A DNA stretch of 64,000 nt from JBCBDX01 sp039815825 (GCA_039815825.1 JBCBYO010000002.1:95379-159378), one strand, 5' to 3'; counted from the first letter of the stretch, positions 43,408-51,459 are shown. The notes: a model not told the origin generated them from the sequence alone. Made by a program: numbers and translations.

Positions 43408-44112
43408 ATGGCTGACGAGGAAGATATTGTCCTTTCGGAACTGTCTGACGATGAACTTGTGCTACAAATGCACGATGATCTCTATGACGGATTGAAAGAA
43501 GAAATCGCCGAAGCCACCCAAATTCTGCTGGACCGCGGATGGATGCCCTATGATGTGCTAACCAAGGCACTCGTTGAAGGCATGCGCATTGTGGGCGAAG
43601 ACTTTCGCGATGGGATCTTGTTTGTTCCCGAAGTGCTTCTAAGCGCGAATGCGATGAAAGCTGGCATGGCGCTTTTACGACCGCTTTTGGCAGAAACCGG
43701 CGCACCAAAACTCGGCAAAATGGTGGTCGGCACCGTCAAGGGCGACATTCACGACATCGGCAAAAACCTCGTCGGCATGATGATGGAAGGTGCTGGTTTC
43801 GATGTTGTCGATTTGGGCATCAATACGCCCGTTGAAGAATATCTGGAAGCGCTGGAAAAAGAACAGCCGGACATTCTAGGCATGTCAGCCCTTTTGACGA
43901 CCACGATGCCTTACATGAAGGTTGTCATCGACACGATGACCGAGAAAGGCATTCGCGACGACTATATTGTCCTGGTTGGCGGCGCCCCGCTCAACGAAGA
44001 GTTCGGCAAGGCAATCGGCGCTGACGCCTACTGCCGCGATGCAGCCGTGGCCGTTGAAACAGCCAAAGACTTCATCAAGCGCAAGCATAATCAGCAGGGC
44101 GCGACCGCTTAA
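43408..44112 (+). CDS. Free corrinoid (B12-binding) protein, MetH-B12-module / MtaC-MttC type
   Basis: A 234-residue cobalamin-binding methyl carrier. Residues about 20-95 are the helical cap (MtaC/MetH-like, KALVEGMRIVGEDFRDGILFVPEV), and 105-225 are the Rossmann B12 domain with VVGTVKGDIHDIGKNLVG, which holds the cobalt-ligating His of DxHxxG, then GMSALLTTTMPYMK and VLVGGAPLNEEF. The N-terminus is strongly acidic (about 13 Asp/Glu in the first 32 residues), unlike its partners with Arg-rich tails. It should accept methyl groups from MttB proteins or methyl-THF and give them to homocysteine. GGGAG seven bases before the ATG at 43408 fixes the start. Confidence 0.93.
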   Translation: MADEEDIVLSELSDDELVLQMHDDLYDGLKEEIAEATQILLDRGWMPYDVLTKALVEGMRIVGEDFRDGILFVPEVLLSANAMKAGMALLRPLLAETGAPKLGKMVVGTVKGDIHDIGKNLVGMMMEGAGFDVVDLGINTPVEEYLEALEKEQPDILGMSALLTTTMPYMKVVIDTMTEKGIRDDYIVLVGGAPLNEEFGKAIGADAYCRDAAVAVETAKDFIKRKHNQQGATA

Positions 44113-44113
44113 T

Positions 44114-45205
44114 CTAAGTGTCGCGCCAAGTCACCAGTTTGGTGACAGCATAGTTGAAGACAGCGCTCATTAACGCGCCAGCAAGTCCCGCAATCCCAGC
44201 AGATTCACTCCACGAGAGCAGCGTGGTCGAAATGGAAAGGTTGGCGAGCGCCCCGATCGAACACACGACGTAGAAAGTGAGTAGGCCCCAAGCAAATTGC
44301 GGCCCTTTAAGCTTTCTATGGGCATAGGTCACCTCATTGTTAAACGCAAAGTTGGTTGTCATTGCCAAGTAGGTCGCACCTATTTGCGCCGCCGCAAATC
44401 CTATCCCGCCATAGGTTATGAGGCCGTAGAGCGCGAGCATGTGGACGATGAGACCGGTAGTGCCCACCAAGGCGAACAATAAGAACCGAACTGGGATAAA
44501 ACCGCCGGTATAGCGCGACACAAGTAGGCCAAGAAACTGGACCGTCACCAGAAAGCCCAGCTTGCTCTCACCTTCTATCCGCTCACGAAACTCAAACGGA
44601 ACTTCCTTGATCACCAACTTGTCGCCATGTCGGCTGACAATATCAAACAGGATTTTAAAGCCATCGCGCGACACCTCACCGGCAATGATGTCGGCCACAT
44701 CCCGTTTCATCATAAAAAAGCCACTCATCGGATCGGTCGTGTATTTACCGGTTATGCGGTTAGCCAATGTTGTTGCCAGTTCCGATCCCTTGGCGCGGGT
44801 GCCAGCTGTAAAGCCGGTTGTATGATCACCGCCTTCGGCAAAGCGTGAGCCGATCACAAGGTCAGCACCATCGCGGATAAGTTCCAGCATGATCGGCAAA
44901 CGCGTTTCATCATGCTGCATATCTGCGTCCATGACGACGGTGACCGGCGCGTTCGCAGCCATCATACCCTCAACACAGGCGCCCGAAAGTCCACGCCGGT
45001 TGACCCGGCGGATACAACGCACATGGGGATGCTCGGCCACCAGCTCCCGTGTAACTTTTGCAGTCCCATCCGGGCTATCATCATCCACAACGATAATTTC
45101 ATGTGCCAGATCGCCCAAAGCATCACCGATTTTTTCGACGATGAGCGGAATGTTTTTGGCTTCGTTGTAGGCTGGCAAAATGACGCTGAGTTCTGGCGCT
45201 GTCAT
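44114..45205 (-). CDS. DPM1-type polyprenol-phosphate glycosyltransferase fused to GtrA membrane domain
   Basis: A 363-residue protein. Residues 1-235 are a GT2 glycosyltransferase (LSVILPAYNEAKNIPLIVEK, IIVVDDDSPDGTAKV, VVMDADMQHDETRLPIML, PMSGFFMMKRD), which would load a sugar such as mannose or glucose onto a polyprenyl phosphate. Residues about 240-363 are a four-helix GtrA domain that moves such lipids across the membrane. The ATG at 45205 follows GGGAAG by eight bases; the open frame runs to 45229. It ends two bases from the convergent corrinoid gene and appears unrelated to methyl transfer. Confidence 0.9.
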   Translation of the reverse strand: MTAPELSVILPAYNEAKNIPLIVEKIGDALGDLAHEIIVVDDDSPDGTAKVTRELVAEHPHVRCIRRVNRRGLSGACVEGMMAANAPVTVVMDADMQHDETRLPIMLELIRDGADLVIGSRFAEGGDHTTGFTAGTRAKGSELATTLANRITGKYTTDPMSGFFMMKRDVADIIAGEVSRDGFKILFDIVSRHGDKLVIKEVPFEFRERIEGESKLGFLVTVQFLGLLVSRYTGGFIPVRFLLFALVGTTGLIVHMLALYGLITYGGIGFAAAQIGATYLAMTTNFAFNNEVTYAHRKLKGPQFAWGLLTFYVVCSIGALANLSISTTLLSWSESAGIAGLAGALMSAVFNYAVTKLVTWRDT

Positions 45206-45265
45206 GGTATTCTTCCCTGGGGCGGGCATATATAAGCCGGATTGGCTTTCAAAAGTGTTTCATAA

Positions 45266-45886
45266 ATGGACAATAAATCCGCGGAAAAAACCAGATTGAT
45301 CGCTTGCGGCATGCTCGCGCGTGAAGTGCTCGATTTAATCGATCTCAACGGATGGGATCATATCGACCTTAAGTGCCTGCCCGCAGAACTGCACTACCAT
45401 CCAGATCGTATTCCAGCGGCGGTAGAAAAAGCAGTCGTAGATGCCCGTGCTGAAGCGTTTAACAACATCATCATAGGCTACGCTGATTGCGGCACTGGCG
45501 GCCTTCTAGATGCCACATGCAAACGCCTCGGTGTTGAACGCTTGGCAGGGCCCCACTGTTTTGCTTTTTACTGGGGCCTGGATGATTTCGCGCGAAACGA
45601 AGATGAAAACATCAGCACCTTTTTCATCACCGATTTTCTGGCCCGCCATCCCGAAACATTCTTTACCAAACCCTTAGGGCTCGACCGTCACCCAGAACTA
45701 ACGGAAGTCTACTTTGCAAATTATACGCGCGCGCTTTATCTAGCGCAGACGGATGATCCAGAACTAACACAAGCGGCAAAACAGATTGCGTCTATGTTAG
45801 GCTTGGCTTTCGAAAGAAAAATGGTGGGATATGGCGATTTGGGTGATCAAATAAACAATCTGCTCCCAGCCCAAAATCGTATGTGA
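45266..45886 (+). CDS. DUF1638 protein of the methyl-transfer locus
   Basis: A 206-residue soluble protein opening RLIACGMLAREVLDLIDLNG, the CGMLAxE start typical of DUF1638 (PF07796). It carries IIIGYADCGTGGLLDATCKRL with two conserved cysteines, then GPHCFAFYWG and VGYGDLGDQINNLL. DUF1638 genes are repeatedly found beside MttB-type methyltransferases and corrinoid proteins, but I know of no proven activity. The conserved Cys and His residues could bind metal or a corrinoid. It is transcribed in the same direction as the corrinoid protein but separated from it by the opposite-strand glycosyltransferase. Confidence 0.82.
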   Translation: MDNKSAEKTRLIACGMLAREVLDLIDLNGWDHIDLKCLPAELHYHPDRIPAAVEKAVVDARAEAFNNIIIGYADCGTGGLLDATCKRLGVERLAGPHCFAFYWGLDDFARNEDENISTFFITDFLARHPETFFTKPLGLDRHPELTEVYFANYTRALYLAQTDDPELTQAAKQIASMLGLAFERKMVGYGDLGDQINNLLPAQNRM

Positions 45887-45909
45887 ATAAATTTGAATTA
45901 ACACCTACA

Positions 45910-45943
45910 TGCAATGATGCTGATGCATTTAGGCATCATTGCA
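45910..45943. repeat. Perfect 11-bp inverted repeat between DUF1638 and ExoD-like genes
   Basis: TGCAATGATGC and GCATCATTGCA enclose a 12-nt loop. It lies 24 bp after the DUF1638 stop and 27 bp before the ExoD start. No T tract follows, so it may be a weak terminator or an operator. Confidence 0.55.
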
Positions 45944-45969
45944 CCGCATAGGTGGCTTCAGGGGGAAGT

Positions 45970-46620
45970 ATGTTGCTAGATCAGGAGGAGGACGCCGTGA
46001 GCGAGGCCGCCAACGAGCTGCCAAAGCGCCCACGCGCCCTCTCCCATGTGCTGGAGGATCTGGCCGCGCGCCAAGACGGAAACGACGTCTCGGTGCGCAC
46101 GATTCGCGATGCGCTGGCCGATCGTTCATTTGCAACATTTCTTCTGCTTACGTGCCTTTTCAATCTGCTGCCGTTTCCGCCTGGCTCAACCCTTGTCTTG
46201 GGCATCCCCGTCATCGTTGTCGCGGTACAGATGGTGTTTGGCATGGACACAGTTTGGCTTCCAAAGTTCTTTTTGAATATTTCGCTGACCGCTAAAACGT
46301 TCAATAAGCTGACCACGGTGATCCTGCCAAGAATGCAAAAATTGGAGCGGATCATCCGCCCGCGATACTGGCCTTTTGCCACACGTAAATTTGCAGAACG
46401 GGTGATCGGCGCCATCTCACTGCTCTTTGGCATCTTTGTATTCATCCCCCTGCCCTTTACCAACTGGTTGCCGGCCTTGGCAGGCGCCATTTGCGCGCTC
46501 GCACTATCTGAGCGTGATGGCATATGGCTCGCCATAGGCACCGCCTTTGGCTTGATCTCGATGATTGGGATTGGATTGGGCTATTACATGGGCGGGATCG
46601 CGATCAGCGGCATGATCTAG
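45970..46620 (+). CDS. exoD: ExoD-family membrane protein
   Basis: A 216-residue protein with a polar N-terminus (about 1-60, including a helical LSHVLEDLAARQDGNDVSVRTIRDAL) and then four hydrophobic segments, the ExoD (PF06055) layout. SFATFLLLTCLFNLLPFPPGSTLVLGIPV is the conserved first hairpin. ExoD was linked to exopolysaccharide formation and alkaline tolerance in rhizobia; mechanism unknown. The ATG at 45970 has GGGGGAAG before it; a GTG at 45952 is the far alternative. It is followed by the PF13769 gene 113 bp later. Confidence 0.8.
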   Translation: MLLDQEEDAVSEAANELPKRPRALSHVLEDLAARQDGNDVSVRTIRDALADRSFATFLLLTCLFNLLPFPPGSTLVLGIPVIVVAVQMVFGMDTVWLPKFFLNISLTAKTFNKLTTVILPRMQKLERIIRPRYWPFATRKFAERVIGAISLLFGIFVFIPLPFTNWLPALAGAICALALSERDGIWLAIGTAFGLISMIGIGLGYYMGGIAISGMI

Positions 46621-46733
46621 CGATCCAATTACTTTTGGATAACATCCATCCCAAATCCGCCTTACCATGGTCGCTCTCAAAACAGCGACTATATCGCTTT
46701 CAAAACATGCTCAGCACCGAAAAGGAGACTGCA

Positions 46734-47048
46734 ATGGCCGATCTGGTCATCGTTTATTGGCGCGAAATTCCGGCACAGGTCATTGTGAAGGCAGGACGTC
46801 GAAATGTAGCCAAGCGGGAATTGTCGCTGCGGTTTACAGAAGCCATCGACATGGCCGCCATGCGCGTCGGCGCGAGAGACAGCGATGCCTATCTGGCTGA
46901 ATGGCGCAAAGCAGATCCGATCAAAGTCTCAGACGATATTGAAGCCGAAGCCGACAAAGCGGCTGCGACGTTGGAAAATGACTACGATAAGGATCGTCTT
47001 GTGGCCCTCGTCAAAGGTGACGGCTTCGAGAACAAAAGCGCTGCTTAA
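46734..47048 (+). CDS. Small PF13769-type ('virulence factor') protein
   Basis: A 104-residue protein: ADLVIVYWREIPAQVIVKAG, KRELSLRFTEAIDMAAMRVG, then RDSDAYLAEWRKADPIKVSD and an acidic C-terminal helix. It matches the Virulence_fact (PF13769) proteins, whose function is not known and whose name is historical. The longer open frame begins at 46524, but AAAGGAG seven bases before 46734 fixes the start. It lies 20 bp upstream of the MTHFR gene on the same strand, so it is likely co-expressed with the methyl-transfer enzymes. Confidence 0.78.
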   Translation: MADLVIVYWREIPAQVIVKAGRRNVAKRELSLRFTEAIDMAAMRVGARDSDAYLAEWRKADPIKVSDDIEAEADKAAATLENDYDKDRLVALVKGDGFENKSAA

Positions 47049-47068
47049 AACGGCGCACGGGAGGAAAA

Positions 47069-47950
47069 ATGGCACAAGCCCACATTACGGCATCGATTGA
47101 GATCAGCCCTAAGCAAGGCGTGGAATCGCCCGACCTGCCCGGCCTGTTTCCGCCCGGCACCCGCGTCTACATCACAGATGTTGGCACCGACACCACAGAA
47201 ACCTTGGTCAAAGCTGCAAGCAGGGTAAAGGACTTGGGTTATACACCCGTCCCGCACTTTGCATCCCGGCGCCTGACCACCCGTCAATCGTTGGAAGGGC
47301 GCGTCAAAGCCATGACGCAAGAAGCCGGCGTCACTGATGTGCTCGTGATCGGTGGCGGCTTGGAGCGACAGGCAGGTGAATTCTCATCGACGATGGAAGT
47401 ACTGGAGACAGGCTTTTTTGATGCAAACGGCGTTACGCATATTGGCGTTGCAGGCCATCCAGAAGGGTCACCCGACTTCAACGAAGCCGTCGCCATGGAG
47501 GCGCTGCGCCTTAAAAAAGAGTTCGGCGAGCGAAGCGGCACTCAACTACGTATCGTTACCCAATTTGGTTTTGACGGTGAACGCTTTGCCAGCTGGGCCA
47601 ACGGTTTGCGTGATTTTGGCATCGATTTGCCCGTGCACCTTGGCGTCGCCGGTCCCGCCAAGGTGACAACCTTGATCAAATACGCCGCTATGTGTGGCGT
47701 TGGGAACTCGCTTAACTTCTTTCGCAAGAACACGCGATCAATTGCGACACTGGCCACCAGCCATTCTCCGGAAAGTGTCGTCGGCCCCATTGAGCAAGCT
47801 TGGCGCGACAATCCAACGGGTGCGATCCGTCAGATGCATGTCTTTCCTTTTGGCGGAATTAAAAAAGCCAGCCAGTGGCTTGCGGAACGAGGCACTTGGG
47901 ATATAAAGACATCTTTATATCCTGATATTCATCAAAACAGCCAACCCTGA
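47069..47950 (+). CDS. Methylenetetrahydrofolate reductase-like protein (MetF superfamily)
   Basis: A 293-residue TIM-barrel protein of the MTHFR family. It has VYITDVGTDTTETLVKAASRVKDLG, the TPVPHFASRRL strand seen in MetF relatives, VLVIGGGLERQAGEF and RIVTQFGFDGERFASW (QF.FD is a typical flavin/folate-binding segment). It would interconvert methylene- and methyl-THF and so link the dehydrogenase-made one-carbon units to the corrinoid. GGAGG precedes the ATG. The last residues of the gene (TWDIKTSLYPDIH) are encoded by the third SahR-like site, so coding and regulatory sequence overlap. Confidence 0.85.
   Translation: MAQAHITASIEISPKQGVESPDLPGLFPPGTRVYITDVGTDTTETLVKAASRVKDLGYTPVPHFASRRLTTRQSLEGRVKAMTQEAGVTDVLVIGGGLERQAGEFSSTMEVLETGFFDANGVTHIGVAGHPEGSPDFNEAVAMEALRLKKEFGERSGTQLRIVTQFGFDGERFASWANGLRDFGIDLPVHLGVAGPAKVTTLIKYAAMCGVGNSLNFFRKNTRSIATLATSHSPESVVGPIEQAWRDNPTGAIRQMHVFPFGGIKKASQWLAERGTWDIKTSLYPDIHQNSQP
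47901..47929 (+). promoter_or_regulatory. SahR-like operator, site 3, inside the 3' coding end of the MTHFR gene
   Basis: Reads ATATAAAGACATCTTTATAT then CCTGATATT, matching the sites at 39220 and 43266. It is 35 bp before the ATG of the methyl-THF:corrinoid methyltransferase gene at 47965, suggesting an internal regulated promoter within the operon. Confidence 0.68.
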
Positions 47951-47964
47951 TCGGAGTTTGCTCT

Positions 47965-49062
47965 ATGACACGCACTCTCGTCGCTTCGGCCACAAAAGAA
48001 ACCATCATCGGTTTTGACCAGCCATTTTGCGTGATTGGCGAGCGCATCAACCCGACTGGGCGTAAAATCCTGAACGAAGAACTGGAACGCGGCGACTTTT
48101 CGCGTGTGCAGGCGGACGCGGTGGCCCAAGTTGAAGCCGGCGCAACAGTGCTCGACGTCAATTCCGGTGCAGTTTTTTCCAGCAAAATGGCTGAAGATGC
48201 GCGTTACGCGGACAACAATTTCGTCGAGCCGATGCTGATGCCGCAGCTTATCGAAAAAGTGCAGGAAGTCACAGACTGTCCGATCTGCATCGATTCATCC
48301 GTACCAGGCGCGCTGGAGGCGGGTCTTCAAGTCGCCAAGGGCAGACCGCTGGTCAACTCCGTCACCGGCGAAGAAGAGCGCCTTGAAATCGTGTTGCCCC
48401 TGGTGAAAAAATACAATGTAGCAGTTGTTGCAATTTCAAACGATGACACTGGTATTTCCGAAGATCCCGATGTGCGCTTTGCTGTTGCCAAAAAGATCGT
48501 CGAGCGCGCTGCGGATCACGGCATTCCGGCCCATGACATCGTCGTTGATCCGCTTGTGATGCCAATCGGTGCAATGGGCTCTGCCGGTCAGCAAGTGTTT
48601 ACGCTGGTGCGCCGCCTGCGTGAAGAGCTGGGCGTCAACACCACGTGCGGGGCATCGAACATTTCGTTTGGTTTGCCGAACCGCCACGGCATTAACAACG
48701 CGTTCCTGCCAATGGCTTTCGAGGCGGGCATGACCAGCGCGATCATGAACCCGGTTGCCTTGCCCGTGGGCGCGAAAAAGATCGCTGAGAAAAAAGCGGC
48801 GATTGAAGCAGCTGGCGTGATCCTGCCGCCGGATATGGACGATGAAACCTTTGTCAAACTTTTCGGCTTGGGCTCAACAAAACCACGCGCAGGCAAGGAA
48901 ATGGAAGCCATCCGCGCAGCCAACTTCTTGATGAACCAAGACGAAGGCGGCGCCGAATGGATTCAATTTAACAAACCGAGTGTTTCTGCCGCCAATTCAA
49001 ACGCCAGCGCTGGCGGACGCGCCGGTGGCAGACGGGGTGGACGCGCCGCGCGGCGGGGGTGA
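47965..49062 (+). CDS. Methyltetrahydrofolate:corrinoid methyltransferase (MetH pterin module), RG-rich C-tail
   Basis: A 365-residue DHPS-like TIM barrel equivalent to the pterin-binding module of MetH and to AcsE/MtgA-type proteins. FCVIGERINPTGRKILNEEL, ATVLDVNSGAVFSSKM, CPICIDSSVPGALEAGL and NSVTGEEERLEIVLPLVKKY are the folate-site motifs, in order. The C-terminal extension ends in an RG-rich tail (GGRAGGRRGGRAARRG, residues about 350-365), which lies beyond the catalytic fold. GGAGTTTGCTCT precedes the ATG. The reactivase gene starts 3 bp after the stop. Whether it loads the corrinoid from methyl-THF or drains methyl groups to THF depends on supply. Confidence 0.9.
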   Translation: MTRTLVASATKETIIGFDQPFCVIGERINPTGRKILNEELERGDFSRVQADAVAQVEAGATVLDVNSGAVFSSKMAEDARYADNNFVEPMLMPQLIEKVQEVTDCPICIDSSVPGALEAGLQVAKGRPLVNSVTGEEERLEIVLPLVKKYNVAVVAISNDDTGISEDPDVRFAVAKKIVERAADHGIPAHDIVVDPLVMPIGAMGSAGQQVFTLVRRLREELGVNTTCGASNISFGLPNRHGINNAFLPMAFEAGMTSAIMNPVALPVGAKKIAEKKAAIEAAGVILPPDMDDETFVKLFGLGSTKPRAGKEMEAIRAANFLMNQDEGGAEWIQFNKPSVSAANSNASAGGRAGGRRGGRAARRG

Positions 49063-49065
49063 ACG

Positions 49066-51108
49066 GTGTCTAACCACCTCGTTGTCTTCACCCCCTCAGG
49101 CAAGCGCGGGCGCTTTGAGACCGGCACGCCGATTTTGGAGGCCGCGCGGGAGCTTGGCGTCTATGTCGAGAGTGTCTGCGGTGGGCGGGCAACGTGCGGG
49201 CGTTGTCAGGTCAAACCTCAATTTGGCAATTTCGCCAAGCATGGCATTTCCTCAGAAACAGGAAACATCTCTGAAACCGGACCGAAGGAAGCGCGCTACA
49301 ATGACGTGCGCGGCCTTGCCGAAACGCGCCGCCTCTCCTGCTCGGCAACCATCCAAGGCGATCTCGTCATCGACATCCCCGCTGACGCGGCCGTAAACCG
49401 TCAGGTCGTTCGCAAAGATGCGGATACAAAAGTCTTTGAGCGCAATCCGGCGCTAACGCTTTGCTATGTTGAGGTCGAGGAACCCGACATGCACAAACCG
49501 CTCGGCGATGTAGATCGGTTGCAAAAAGCCCTCCAGGAACAATGGGGCTTTAACGACATCGCTTGCGACAGCCATTTGTTGCCAGCGCTGCAATCGGTTT
49601 TACGCAAAGGCCAGTGGAAGGTCACTGCCGCGGTTCACCAGCCTCGTGTCGATGGCCCAGCTACCATTGTGGCACTTTACCCAGACCTCAAGAACGAGGC
49701 CTATGGTATAGCTTGCGATATCGGCTCAACCACCATCGCTCTCCACCTTGTCTCGCTACTGTCAGGCATGACAATCGCTTCCTCCGGCGCTTCAAACCCA
49801 CAGATCCGCTTTGGCGAAGACCTGATGAGCCGCGTCTCCTACGTGATGATGAACCCGGATGGCCGTGAAGCGATGACGAAAGCCGTGCGCGAGACGCTGA
49901 ACGAGCTAATCGCAGATGTCGCAGCACAGGCCGAGATCGATAAAGCCGACATTCTCGACACGGTTTTCGTCGGCAACCCAATCATGCATCATCTGTTTTT
50001 GGGCATCGACCCCACGGAGTTGGGTGGCGCGCCGTTCGCGTTGGCTGTCAACGACGCGGTGGAAATGCGCGCAAAGGACAATGGTCTCGATTTGAGCGCT
50101 GGCGCACGCATGTATGTGCTGCCTTGCATCGCCGGTCACGTGGGCGCTGATGCCGCCGCTGCTACACTCTCAGAAGGTCCACATCGCGGCGAAGACGTCA
50201 TGCTGATGGTCGATGTCGGTACCAACGCGGAAATTGTGCTTGGTAACAAAGCAAAGACCGTTGCCGCTTCGTCGCCCACTGGCCCCGCCTTTGAAGGCGC
50301 AGAGATCTCGTCCGGCCAGCGCGCTGCGCCCGGCGCGATTGAACGGGTTCGGATCAACCCCGCGACGCTGGAGCCGCGCTTCAAGGTCATTGGCGTGGAA
50401 CAATGGTCCGATGAACCGGGCTTTAACGCAGCCGCGGCCGACATAGGCGTCACAGGCATTTGCGGTTCTGGCATCATTGAGGTCGTCGCGGAAATGTTCC
50501 TGGCGGGCATCGCATCAGAAGACGGCGTGATCGATGGTACCCTAGCCCTGCGCTCAAAGCGCATCATCGAAAATGGGCGAACCTTCTCCTATGTGCTGCA
50601 CGACGGCGCGCAGAAGATCACTGTCACGCAGAACGATATACGCGCCATCCAACTGGCCAAGGCAGCGCTCTACGCGGGCATCAAGCTGTTGATGGACAAG
50701 CAGGGCATACAAAAAGTCGACGCGATTCGCTTTGCTGGCGCATTTGGCACGTTTATCGATCCCAAATATGCGATGGTGCTCGGCTTGATCCCCGATTGTG
50801 ACCTGTCAAACGTCAAGGCGGTGGGCAATGCAGCCGGAACCGGAGCACGCATGGCGCTGATCAATCGCGATTTCAGACGTGAAATCGAAAAAACAGTCCG
50901 AGATATCGAGAAAATTGAGACCGCACTGGAAGCAGACTTTCAGGAGCACTTTGTGCACGCTATGGCGATGCCGAACAAGGTGGACGATTTTCCGAAATTG
51001 GCCGAAGTCGTCAAACTGCCGGCACGCAAACCCAATGCAGCCAACAATGATGAGGCGGGCCCGTCCGCACGTCGCAGACGGTCAGGCGGGCGCCGCCGAA
51101 GTGTTTAG
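49066..51108 (+). CDS. RamA/RACo-like corrinoid-activating protein (ferredoxin plus ASKHA domains, DUF4445)
   Basis: A 680-residue ATP-dependent reductive activator of corrinoid proteins. Residues 1-100 are a plant-type [2Fe-2S] domain (Cys38, Cys44, Cys47 in VCGGRATCGRC, and a fourth Cys in RRLSCSA). After a linker, the ASKHA part has YGIACDIGSTTIALHL (phosphate 1 loop), DTVFVGNPIMHHLFLG, MLMVDVGTNAEIVLG and FAGAFGTFIDPKYAM. It reduces inactive Co(II) to Co(I) in the carrier protein. The last residues (SARRRRSGGRRRSV) are Arg-rich. GTG start at 49066, 3 bp after the pterin methyltransferase gene. RamA-like proteins are reported as reactivators of split methionine synthases in Rhodobacterales. 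Confidence 0.9.
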   Translation: MSNHLVVFTPSGKRGRFETGTPILEAARELGVYVESVCGGRATCGRCQVKPQFGNFAKHGISSETGNISETGPKEARYNDVRGLAETRRLSCSATIQGDLVIDIPADAAVNRQVVRKDADTKVFERNPALTLCYVEVEEPDMHKPLGDVDRLQKALQEQWGFNDIACDSHLLPALQSVLRKGQWKVTAAVHQPRVDGPATIVALYPDLKNEAYGIACDIGSTTIALHLVSLLSGMTIASSGASNPQIRFGEDLMSRVSYVMMNPDGREAMTKAVRETLNELIADVAAQAEIDKADILDTVFVGNPIMHHLFLGIDPTELGGAPFALAVNDAVEMRAKDNGLDLSAGARMYVLPCIAGHVGADAAAATLSEGPHRGEDVMLMVDVGTNAEIVLGNKAKTVAASSPTGPAFEGAEISSGQRAAPGAIERVRINPATLEPRFKVIGVEQWSDEPGFNAAAADIGVTGICGSGIIEVVAEMFLAGIASEDGVIDGTLALRSKRIIENGRTFSYVLHDGAQKITVTQNDIRAIQLAKAALYAGIKLLMDKQGIQKVDAIRFAGAFGTFIDPKYAMVLGLIPDCDLSNVKAVGNAAGTGARMALINRDFRREIEKTVRDIEKIETALEADFQEHFVHAMAMPNKVDDFPKLAEVVKLPARKPNAANNDEAGPSARRRRSGGRRRSV

Positions 51109-51389
51109 TTGGAGCGGCGTGCGTTCAACGCACGTGCTTTTTCAACTGACTTCGTTGCATTGACGGTCAATGGCGCTTCCAGCGTTTTGACCAACTGATT
51201 ACGGTCAACGCCATAGTCGCGCAACTGCGCATCATCGAGAACGGTCAGCTTCCAAAGCGCATGGCGGCGGGCGATTTCAGCCATAGCAACCTTTGCTGTT
51301 TGAAACAGCAATTGGACAAAAGGCCAGCGCGCCGAATTGGTTGGCGCCCGACCGGAAACAAACATCACGGGATAGTCTTGAGCAGACAT
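51105..51389 (-). CDS. DUF1127 small protein
   Basis: A 94-residue protein. The central helix-turn segment LWKLTVLDDAQLRDYGVDRNQL matches DUF1127 (PF06568), small basic proteins common in alphaproteobacteria, some of which act with RNA or phosphate/stress responses. SD GGAGAAGG lies close before the ATG. It converges on the reactivase gene with a 4-bp overlap and is divergent from the LysR gene, so the 110-bp region between them with repeated AATCGAAATC may control both. Confidence 0.8.
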   Translation of the reverse strand: MSAQDYPVMFVSGRAPTNSARWPFVQLLFQTAKVAMAEIARRHALWKLTVLDDAQLRDYGVDRNQLVKTLEAPLTVNATKSVEKARALNARRSN

Positions 51390-51459
51390 TGCCTTCTCCT
51401 GATTGTTGATTGGAACAAGCGATTAATGCTTGCTTTTGGCAACAAAAAGAAATTTACTC

